NCBI RefSeq assembly: GCF_007754155.1
Contig: NZ_CP037423.1
Coordinates: 6,382,567 to 6,446,566 of the forward strand
Source: Stieleria neptunia
Lineage (GTDB): Bacteria > Planctomycetota > Planctomycetia > Pirellulales > Pirellulaceae
Direction of reading: 5' to 3'
Length of the DNA stretch: 64,000 bases
The position numbers and the translations under genes were made by a program. Shown here in pieces: positions 24,950 through 32,158 of this stretch. Within the stretch, counting starts at the first letter, position 1, and every line of letters starts with the position of its first letter. The notes under the pieces were generated by a model. It did no database searches. It was not told the origin of the DNA and saw only the letters and a program-made list of their open reading frames with translations.

Positions 24950-25195
24950 ATGTCTCAAGCCACGATTGAGTATAAGTCACCTGTTTCCAAACTTCTTGGT
25001 TCGGCACGCCGTGGACGAGAGAAATGGAAGAACAACGCCATGCAATCCAAGCGGTTGATTAAGGAACTCAAGCAAAACCTCTGCAATGCGAGAGAGAGCC
25101 GCCAGCGATGGAGAGGCGAGGCAAGCCAACTGCGGCGGCGCGTCGCCGAGCTGCAGAGTGAATTAGAGCAGTTAAAAACGCGGAGCAGCCCCTGA
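24950..25195 (+). CDS. Insertion-sequence accessory ORF A, basic coiled-coil protein
   Basis: The 81-residue protein is rich in Lys/Arg and Glu, with heptad-like helices (SKRLIKELKQNLCNARES, LRRRVAELQSELEQLKTR). ORF A proteins of two-ORF insertion sequences commonly bind DNA and oligomerise; that role is inferred here. Near the 3' end the sequence TTAAAAAC (25172-25179) offers a place for the ribosome to slip -1 into the transposase frame, which is open from 25162 and overlaps ORF A by 34 bases. Confidence 0.75.
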   Translation: MSQATIEYKSPVSKLLGSARRGREKWKNNAMQSKRLIKELKQNLCNARESRQRWRGEASQLRRRVAELQSELEQLKTRSSP

Positions 25196-25224
25196 AGAAT
25201 CGCCCGACGCAGCCGTCGACTCAA

Positions 25225-26508
25225 TTGCTGCCGCCGGCCCCCCAACATTCTTTTTCGTTGAGTCTCGTTGTACTCACGATTTCTTGGGTGCTCCAAGCAA
25301 CCATCAGCTATCGAGCTTGTGAGAAAATTGCCCGCACGCTAGGCACCATCCATTCTGGATTGTCTCACGCCCCTACGGCAAACACGATTCAGAACTGGAC
25401 GCTGCGACGGGGGCTGCATGAATTAACGCGTCCCAAAGAACAGGCCGACGATTGGATTCTCCTGGTCGACCACACGATCCAATTGGGAAACGAGAAATGT
25501 CTTTTGATCGTTGGGATTCGCCTTGAACATTGGCTCAATCTCGATCGGCCTATCCGACTGAGCGATCTCTCGGCCATCCTGATCGAGATTGTCCAGACAT
25601 CCAACGGCAAGATTGTTGCCGAGCAACTGAAGAAAGCTGCTGACCGAGTCGGTCAGGTCAAGGCCATCATTTCCGACCAAGGTTCCGACTTGGTCAACGG
25701 AATCGCTGGTTTTCAACAGGAAAGCGAGTCGACGATCGCATTGACCGACATGTGTCACCGAACTGCGACGGCACTCAAACATGTCCTGCAGAAAGACCCT
25801 CAATGGGATTCGTTTCTCGGGCACTGTGGAAAGACACAACCGAAAGCCAAACAGACTGAGCTGGGATCGTTGTTGCCTCCCAAACTCAAGGTCAAGGCAC
25901 GCTTCATGAATCTGCACAGTCTGATCGGGTGGGCAGAGCGGATGTTGCGTCTGCTTGACACCCCCCATGAAGAACGTCAGCAACAAGATCGACTTGGTCG
26001 CCTGGAAGAGAAATTCGCTTGGGTGCTTGACTATCGTGAATCGATCGCAGTCTGGGCACGTCTGATGCGGATGGTCGACAAGACGTTAGAGCACTCACGA
26101 ACAGTCGGTTTTAACGCAGACTCGGCTGCTTCCCTGGCTGAAAAACTTTCGTGTGATGTAGGCGATTGGCAGAGCCAAGCGTTTCGCGACGAGATCGTCT
26201 CGGCGATCGAAGAGAATTCAAGCATTCTTGCCCCCGGGGAGAGGTTGCCGGCGAGCAGCGAAATCCTTGAATCCTTGATCGGTAAGGGCAAGCAGATGGG
26301 TCGACAACATTCTCGCAGCGGTTTCACCCGCAACGTCTTATCAATGGCTGCCAGCGTCGCCGACGTCAGTGCGGAAGCCATTGAAACGAGCCTCGCCTCC
26401 GTTACCCACAAAACCCTATGCAATTGGGTGAAGGACAACCTCAGACAAACCATGACGATGTTCCGCCGCAGCGTACTACCGTCATCCCCAGGAACCGATA
26501 CGGCCTAA
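25225..26508 (+). CDS. DDE-type transposase (ORF B)
   Basis: The protein has 427 residues from TTG 25225; the frame is open from 25162. An N-terminal helix-turn-helix-like region (ISYRACEKIARTLG ... TANTIQNWTLRRGLHEL) is followed by a catalytic core with candidate DDE residues: Asp82 in LLVDHTIQLG, Asp151 in AIISDQGSDL and Glu349 in EILESLIGKGK. A long helical insertion lies between the second Asp and the Glu. I recognise this as a transposase of planctomycete and proteobacterial elements but cannot assign the IS family. No good start codon with Shine-Dalgarno exists, which supports expression as a frameshift fusion with ORF A. Confidence 0.82.
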   Translation: MLPPAPQHSFSLSLVVLTISWVLQATISYRACEKIARTLGTIHSGLSHAPTANTIQNWTLRRGLHELTRPKEQADDWILLVDHTIQLGNEKCLLIVGIRLEHWLNLDRPIRLSDLSAILIEIVQTSNGKIVAEQLKKAADRVGQVKAIISDQGSDLVNGIAGFQQESESTIALTDMCHRTATALKHVLQKDPQWDSFLGHCGKTQPKAKQTELGSLLPPKLKVKARFMNLHSLIGWAERMLRLLDTPHEERQQQDRLGRLEEKFAWVLDYRESIAVWARLMRMVDKTLEHSRTVGFNADSAASLAEKLSCDVGDWQSQAFRDEIVSAIEENSSILAPGERLPASSEILESLIGKGKQMGRQHSRSGFTRNVLSMAASVADVSAEAIETSLASVTHKTLCNWVKDNLRQTMTMFRRSVLPSSPGTDTA

Positions 26509-26545
26509 ATCTGCTATCCTTCTGAGTTGCAATTTTGCGCAGCCC

Positions 26546-26608
26546 AGGCGGAGCCTATTGCAAAACCCGTTCCCAGGCGGCGCCAGGGAACGAGGGCTTA
26601 CGAGGGCA
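26546..26608. repeat. Right direct repeat and palindromic element remnant
   Basis: It holds AGGCGGAGCCT (26546-26556), the partner of 24836-24846, followed by GTTCCCAGGCGGCGCCAGGGAAC, a member of the dispersed GTTCCCAGGC family. Confidence 0.6.
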
Positions 26609-28111
26609 TCAAACCGCGTCGACCGAGGGGACTTCGTAACCCGGGTTGTTCGCGTCCTTGACCAACACGTTGGCCTCGTCGGCCCGTTCGCCTTCGAAGC
26701 GTTCGGTGTCGGCGTTGAAGTTGAGCATCGGTCCGAGTTTGTATTTCGCGTCGCTGCCGGAAATTCCGACGCCTTGGGACATCACCTTGTGCAACCGCCC
26801 GAAGTGCTCGATCGCGTCTTCGTTGCCGCCAAAATCGCTGGCCGTTTCGCTGAACGGGACTTCCGCCCCCAAGCGGTAGGAGTTGTTCATGATGTGGCCG
26901 AGCACGCAACCGTAATGGGCATCCATCACGTTCCCGTTGGCCATCTCGGGATTGCCGGCGCGGACGGCGGCGATGAAGGCATTCCAATTGCCGCCCGGAG
27001 TCACGTCGCCCGGCTCGATCTTGAGCGGTTCAGCCTTGGAGGCCCCCGGACGCAGGATCTGGTAATTGCCTTCGCCGGTGATCACGCTGCCGTCTTCGAG
27101 GTAGTACTCGTTGAAGACCTGCCGTTGGTAGCCTTTGTAGTTGACGTTGCGAACGTTGAAGAAAACCATTTGCCCGTTCGGATACTCGGCCATCGCGAAC
27201 ATCGTGTTCGGGGTTTTGCCCTGATCGTCCCACTGAAAACGGCTTCCGATGGCCATGGTTCGCGTCGGGTGGGTTTGGTCGTCGTCAATCGCCCATCGCG
27301 CGACGTCCAATTGGTGCGTGCCCTGGTTGTTCAAATCTCCATTGCCGGTTTCCCAGAACCAGTGCCAGTCGTAAGGGACGTAGTTGGCGTGATACTGGTC
27401 GATCACCGCGGGGCCTTTCCAGTGTTCCCAATTCAGTTCGGCCGGCGGAGCACTGATCGGCTCGTGACCGATGCCGTTGCGTGGTTTGCAGCAATAACCG
27501 TAGGCGATTTTCAACCGCGGCAACTTGCCGGACTTCAAGGCTTCGTGCAGCCCCGCGACTCCCGCGTTGCTACGTCGCTGGGTGCCGTGCTGGATCACGA
27601 CGCCATATTTCTTCTGAGCCGCGACGGCCACGCGACCTTCGGCGATATCGTGGCTCATCGGTTTTTCGACGTACACGTGTTTGCCGGCTTGGGCACCCCA
27701 GATTGTCATCAAGGAGTGCCAATGATTGGGCGTCGCAATCGAAATCGCATCGACCGTCGGATCATCCAGCGCCCGGCGGATGTCATCGATTCCCTGGGTC
27801 GTCATCTTGCCCTTCGCGCGTTTCTGGACGCCACTGATCCCTTTTGCCAGCGCCTTTTCCCACGGATCGGCGACGTAGGCCAGTTCCACGTTGGGCGCGC
27901 CCATCCAGCCACCGATGTGAGCTTGGCCGCGGCCATTGAGTCCTGCGACGGCGATGCGAACGCGGTCGTTAGCCCCGTCGATCGCTCCGCTGGCTTTGGT
28001 GCCGGTGATCAGAAAACTGCTGCCAGCTAAAAAACTGCCGCCGGCGACAGCCGACCCGGTTTTCTTCAAAAAGCTGCGGCGGGTACTGGGGTGGGGATTC
28101 GGGTTGCTCAT
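26609..28111 (-). CDS. Secreted Gfo/Idh/MocA-family oxidoreductase
   Basis: The 500-residue protein starts with a twin-arginine signal (STRRSFLKKTGSAVAGGSF). It continues with an NAD(P)-binding Rossmann fold: VRIAVAGLNGRGQAH, VELAYVADPW, ISIATPNHWHSLMTIWG, and the family's HVYVEKPMSHD with the catalytic Lys. The C-terminal GFO_IDH_MocA domain contains WHWFWETGNGDLNNQGTHQLDVARW, with the Asp and His of the active site. Folded export with bound cofactor by Tat fits periplasmic sugar or polyol oxidoreduction. ATG 28111 is used; a TTG three codons earlier is not needed. It is monocistronic, divergent from the next gene. Confidence 0.93.
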   Translation of the reverse strand: MSNPNPHPSTRRSFLKKTGSAVAGGSFLAGSSFLITGTKASGAIDGANDRVRIAVAGLNGRGQAHIGGWMGAPNVELAYVADPWEKALAKGISGVQKRAKGKMTTQGIDDIRRALDDPTVDAISIATPNHWHSLMTIWGAQAGKHVYVEKPMSHDIAEGRVAVAAQKKYGVVIQHGTQRRSNAGVAGLHEALKSGKLPRLKIAYGYCCKPRNGIGHEPISAPPAELNWEHWKGPAVIDQYHANYVPYDWHWFWETGNGDLNNQGTHQLDVARWAIDDDQTHPTRTMAIGSRFQWDDQGKTPNTMFAMAEYPNGQMVFFNVRNVNYKGYQRQVFNEYYLEDGSVITGEGNYQILRPGASKAEPLKIEPGDVTPGGNWNAFIAAVRAGNPEMANGNVMDAHYGCVLGHIMNNSYRLGAEVPFSETASDFGGNEDAIEHFGRLHKVMSQGVGISGSDAKYKLGPMLNFNADTERFEGERADEANVLVKDANNPGYEVPSVDAV

Positions 28112-28328
28112 GGCAAACAAGCCTTCTCGATCTCGGGAGGGAATGACTGGCAGGGGGGGACGGAGGCCGAAAGACGGCCGAACGACATATTAACAGCTTC
28201 CGAAGGGCCTTATGTGGGTTTTGGGGCACAAATTCGGAGGTAGACTGGGTAGATCGGCGACGATGCGTTGCGAATGCAGTTCAAATATCAACGTCGATAG
28301 GAACGTTTCCTCCACTGGGATCCCCGAG

Positions 28329-29282
28329 ATGATTGGTATCGTCAAACGAACTTCGACGGCGGCTCATTCCACCGTCCTCCGCAGGCTTCCGGTCGGAATC
28401 GCGGTCGCCGGCATGTTGTCCATCCTGGTGGCCGGCAACGAGGCAAACGCGCAGTATTTCCGAGGCTTTCGCGGTCGCGGAGCGGTGATCGTCGGACCGC
28501 CGATTTTGCCCGCGCCGTACTACCAGGGAGGCTGGGCGACGGCCCCGGTTGTCGTCGGGCCGCCGAGCCGTGTCCGTGTGCAGACGCCTTTCTTCTCGCT
28601 CAATATCGGCCCCGGTTCGATCGTTCCGCCGCCTTATGCCGGTTATGTCGATCGGTACGAGTCGTACCGCCCCCGTTACGATTCACGTTACGATCCTGGT
28701 TATCGATCGCCGTATGAACGGGGTTACAGCGAGCCCCGATCGTCCGTCCCGGATTACCGGTCGCCGCCGCCATCCCAGTACCCACCAGTCGGGCCCGGTG
28801 CGAATCCGTCGTACGGCCAGTATCGACCGGGCAGCCGAGGCGGCGTTCCGGACCTGACGTCACCGGTCCAGTTTTCGCTGCCCGCACTGCGCGACGCCGC
28901 CGAAACCCTGTACCGCGCCCTGGCCGAGCGTCCCGACGACGGCGATGTGTGGTTGAAGTATTTGCAACCCGAACGCATCATCGCCGCGGTTGATTCTGGC
29001 CAGCTCTCCCCATCGATCAACGAATTGCACACCCGATTTCTCGGCGTGACGATGAACCCTGATCTGGTGGTGATGACTCGCATCGATGGATTCCAACGGA
29101 CCTTGGACTTGTTGGGGACGTGGATCGAACTCGACCGAAACGCGCCCGCCGAGGCTGACAATCAGCCCGCCGAGGCTGACAATCAGCCAGCGGAAAAGAA
29201 CGGTTTGTCACTGCCGGTACCGCCACCACCTGAACCAACCGAGGAAGAGTTGCCGGCACCAAACGGACAAATCGATCTTTAG
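28329..29282 (+). CDS. Secreted Tyr/Arg/Pro-rich protein of unknown function
   Basis: The 317-residue protein has a signal peptide (residues ~1-38, ending NEANA|QYFRG), then a low-complexity region rich in Tyr, Arg, Pro and Gly (PRYDSRYDPGYRSPYERGY). A predicted helical domain follows at ~180-275 (LPALRDAAETLYRALAERPDDG). A tail has a duplicated octapeptide-like unit PAEADNQ and Pro-rich end. ATG 28329 is chosen for the signal peptide; the frame is open from 28212 with two earlier ATGs. It ends 2 bp before the glycosyltransferase ATG, so the two are an operon. Function not recognised. Confidence 0.75.
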   Translation: MIGIVKRTSTAAHSTVLRRLPVGIAVAGMLSILVAGNEANAQYFRGFRGRGAVIVGPPILPAPYYQGGWATAPVVVGPPSRVRVQTPFFSLNIGPGSIVPPPYAGYVDRYESYRPRYDSRYDPGYRSPYERGYSEPRSSVPDYRSPPPSQYPPVGPGANPSYGQYRPGSRGGVPDLTSPVQFSLPALRDAAETLYRALAERPDDGDVWLKYLQPERIIAAVDSGQLSPSINELHTRFLGVTMNPDLVVMTRIDGFQRTLDLLGTWIELDRNAPAEADNQPAEADNQPAEKNGLSLPVPPPPEPTEEELPAPNGQIDL

Positions 29283-29284
29283 AC

Positions 29285-30418
29285 ATGCCAGCCGATGACG
29301 CGCCATTGGTCCGGCTGTCGATCGCCTGTTTCATCCACTCGCTCGACGGCGGCGGTGCCGAACGTGTGATGGCAGGCTTGACGTCTCGTTTGACCCAGCG
29401 CGGGCATCGGGTCAGCTTGATCACCTTTGACGATGGATCCTCCGATCGACACGCGGTCACCGAGAGCGTCCATCGCGTGCCGCTCGCTCTGTCGAGCGAT
29501 GCGAGGGGATTGTTGGCCAAATTCCATCAGGTTCGCGCGCGGCATCGCGCCATCGCCGACTTAGTGGACCGACTTTCCCCGGACGTCATCCTGTCCTTTT
29601 GTGATCGCACCAACGTCGACGTCTTGTTGGCGACTGATCCATCGGGACCGCCGGTGGTGGTTTGCGAACGCAGCGATCCGGCGCGTCAGTCACTCGGACC
29701 AATTTGGAATGCGGTGCGTCGACGCCAATACAAAACGGCGGCAACGGTCGTCGCGTTGACCGAAACCTCGGCACGCTACCTGCGACCGTTTTCCCGATCG
29801 GTTGCCGTGGTTCCCTCCGCCGTCGACCCGCCCCCGTTGACCTCTGACCGCGAACCGGCGTGCGCGCGAAAACAAATCGCCGGCGTCGGCAGACTGGAAC
29901 CCGAAAAAGGATTCGATCGCCTGTTGATCGCCTTTGCCCAAGCCACGTCGGACGATCCGCAATGGCGTTTGGTGATCTACGGCGAAGGGTCACGGCGCGA
30001 CGCGTTGCTCGCCCAGGCCCGATCCCTCGGCATCAGCGATCGATTCGAGTTACCCGGTTGGGTGCGCCCGCTTGCCGAACCACTCTCCCAGGCCACGCTG
30101 TTTTGTTTACCGAGCCGCTATGAAGGATTCCCGTCGGCCTTGTTGGAGGCGATGTCGCTGGGCATTCCCTCGTTGAGTGTCGATTGCGAAAGCGGACCGC
30201 GAGTGATCATCGACCACGGCCGTGACGGCTGGTTGGTGGAATCGTCGGTTGAAGGCCTTCGCCGCGGCATCGCGCAGCTCATCAACGACGCCCAGCAGCG
30301 TGAAGCACTCGGACAGGCGGGAACCCGAATCGTCGATCGATTCGGTTGGAACTCGATGGTCGATCGCTACGAACAGCTGCTGCGTGACGTCGTGCAGACG
30401 CACACGGTCCCCGGGTAG
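29285..30418 (+). CDS. Glycosyltransferase family 4
   Basis: The 377-residue GT-B enzyme has the N-terminal donor/acceptor motif CFIHSLDGGGAERVMAGL. Its C-terminal domain has IAGVGRLEPEKGFDRLLIAF and the nucleotide-sugar-binding EX7E region CLPSRYEGFPSALLEAMSLG. This matches GalNAc/Glc-type retaining GT4 transferases of capsule or exopolysaccharide synthesis, acting at the cytoplasmic face of the inner membrane. It is translationally close to the secreted protein gene upstream (2-bp gap). The acceptor and sugar are unknown. Confidence 0.93.
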   Translation: MPADDAPLVRLSIACFIHSLDGGGAERVMAGLTSRLTQRGHRVSLITFDDGSSDRHAVTESVHRVPLALSSDARGLLAKFHQVRARHRAIADLVDRLSPDVILSFCDRTNVDVLLATDPSGPPVVVCERSDPARQSLGPIWNAVRRRQYKTAATVVALTETSARYLRPFSRSVAVVPSAVDPPPLTSDREPACARKQIAGVGRLEPEKGFDRLLIAFAQATSDDPQWRLVIYGEGSRRDALLAQARSLGISDRFELPGWVRPLAEPLSQATLFCLPSRYEGFPSALLEAMSLGIPSLSVDCESGPRVIIDHGRDGWLVESSVEGLRRGIAQLINDAQQREALGQAGTRIVDRFGWNSMVDRYEQLLRDVVQTHTVPG

Positions 30419-30694
30419 AGCGCGAAAGCGGCGTCAGGCACCGTTGGTGTCTAGCCTTCAGGCGATTCCCGGTCGCTGCGACGCAGCGACCTTAGGCGGC
30501 TACACGGACCGATGTACGACGTCCTTTCTAGTGCGTCGTCGGGAGTCCGACGGACGACGGCCCGGAAGGGCCATCGTACTCGAAAAACCGGTCGCTGCGA
30601 TGCAGCGACAGTTGGCGGCTTAAGCCTGCACACACCAACGCTTGTGCCCGCGTCATTTGTGTCAGGCACCGTTGGTTTATGAATCGACCGAGGA
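30419..30694. repeat. Palindrome cluster bracketed by 16-bp direct repeats
   Basis: GTCAGGCACCGTTGGT occurs at 30433-30448 and 30661-30676. Between them the palindrome GGTCGCTGCGA(C/T)GCAGCGAC occurs twice (30471-30490 and 30590-30609). No gene was recognised in these 276 bases; the palindromes could terminate the two convergent units. Confidence 0.75.
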
Positions 30695-32158
30695 CTAGAC
30701 CAAGATCTCGTCGACCACCCGCGCCGGTTTAACACCCGTTAGTTTTTGATCCAGTCCCTGGAAGGGGAACACCATCTTGCGGTGATCGATTCCCAACAGG
30801 TGCTGCATCGTCGCGTGGAAATCACGCAGGTGGACCGGCGATTCGGCGATCTGGTACCCCAGTTCATCCGTCGCGCCGTATGTCATGCCCGGACGGACAC
30901 CACCGCCGGCCATCCACAGGGTGAAGGCGTTGGGATTGTGATCGCGACCGTGGAACCGAGTTGCTTGGCCGCCACGGTTTTCGGCCATCGAGGTTCGACC
31001 GAATTCACCGCTCCAGACCACCAACGTGTCTTCCAGCATGCCGCGGCGTTCCAGATCGTTCAACAGCGCGGTCATCGGACGATCGGTCTGCATGCACTTT
31101 TTCGACAAACCCTTCCCCAGCGATTCACCTTCGTTGGTTCCGTGGGAGTCCCACCCCCAATCAAACAACTGAATGTAGCGGACGCCACGTTCGGCCAGCC
31201 GCCGCGCCAATAAACAATTGTTGGCAAAGGATTCTTGACCGGGCTCGGTACCGTACTCCTCGTGCGTCTCTTTCGTCTCCTGACTGATGTCCATCGCGTC
31301 GGGCACGGACGTTTGCATCCGGAACGCCAGCTCATACTGCTTCATTCGCGTCAACGTTTCCGGGTCGCCGAAGGCTTCGTAGTTCATCTGGTTCAAACGG
31401 TCCAGCGTATCCAGCGCCAGGCGTCGCTCGTCGCGTGAGACGCCGGTCGGGTTGGAAACATTCAACACCGGATCGCCCTTGGACCGGCACTGAACCCCTT
31501 GATAGACCGACGGCAGGAAACCGCTGCTCCACAACGCTTTTCCCACGCGTGGTTGCCGTCCGCCGGACAGCAGCACGATGAATCCCGGCAGATCTTCGCT
31601 CTCCGATCCCAAGCCCCATGTCACCCAGGAACCGATCGACGGGTAACCGACGCGAGACTGGCCACACTGCACCATCAACTGTGCCGGTCCATGATTGAAC
31701 TGGTCGGTCTGCATCGATTTGACGAAACAAACCTTGTCGACGACTTTGGAAAAATGTGGCAGCCGATCGGACACCCACGCGCCCGACTCACCATATTGTT
31801 GGAACGGGTAACGGGGCCCCAACATTTTTGGCGTGCCTTGAATGAAGGCGAATCGATTGCCTTCCAGGTATTCGGCGGGGCAGTCTTTTCCGTCGACCTC
31901 GTGCAACGCCGGTTTGTGGTCAAACAATTCCAATTGGCTGGGCGCCCCGATCATGTGCAAAAAGATCACGCGTTTGGCTTTCGCGGCAATCGTTCCCAAG
32001 CCGCCGGCGCTGGGGCTGGCCGACGCCGCACCGGCCTGGCTGGCCAACCACGCCGCGCCCAATCCGGCCGCGGATTGCTGTAGAAAGTGTCGTCGCGTTT
32101 CAAATTGCAGCCGGCGGGTGAACACTTCGCCGGCAAGTCGTTGTTCGATGCTACTCAT
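30695..32158 (-). CDS. DUF1501 protein (copy 1), Tat-exported
   Basis: The 487-residue protein has a twin-arginine signal (ETRRHFLQQSAAGLGAAWL). The DUF1501 body shows VIFLHMIGAPSQLELFDHKP, RYPFQQYGESGAWVSDRLPHF, MQTDQFNHGPAQLMVQCG, RYIQLFDWGWDSHGTNEG, LVVWSGEFGRTSMAENRGG and GRDHNPNAFTLWMAGGGV. The fold is related to alkaline phosphatase/sulfatase enzymes, but the activity is unknown. Its ATG overlaps the stop of the upstream PSD1 gene (ATGA), so expression is coupled, as in hundreds of planctomycete pairs. Confidence 0.93.
   Translation of the reverse strand: MSSIEQRLAGEVFTRRLQFETRRHFLQQSAAGLGAAWLASQAGAASASPSAGGLGTIAAKAKRVIFLHMIGAPSQLELFDHKPALHEVDGKDCPAEYLEGNRFAFIQGTPKMLGPRYPFQQYGESGAWVSDRLPHFSKVVDKVCFVKSMQTDQFNHGPAQLMVQCGQSRVGYPSIGSWVTWGLGSESEDLPGFIVLLSGGRQPRVGKALWSSGFLPSVYQGVQCRSKGDPVLNVSNPTGVSRDERRLALDTLDRLNQMNYEAFGDPETLTRMKQYELAFRMQTSVPDAMDISQETKETHEEYGTEPGQESFANNCLLARRLAERGVRYIQLFDWGWDSHGTNEGESLGKGLSKKCMQTDRPMTALLNDLERRGMLEDTLVVWSGEFGRTSMAENRGGQATRFHGRDHNPNAFTLWMAGGGVRPGMTYGATDELGYQIAESPVHLRDFHATMQHLLGIDHRKMVFPFQGLDQKLTGVKPARVVDEILV

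Larger units (their letters stand above)
24847..26545 (+). mobile_element. Insertion sequence, two ORFs, family not assigned
   Basis: The 1,699-bp element is bounded by inverted repeats GGGCTGCGCAAAA (24847-24859) and TTTTGCGCAGCCC (26533-26545), a perfect 13-bp match, and flanked by 11-bp direct repeats. It holds a small coiled-coil ORF and a DDE transposase ORF whose frame is -1 relative to the first. Both ORFs are intact, so it may be active. Confidence 0.85.
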
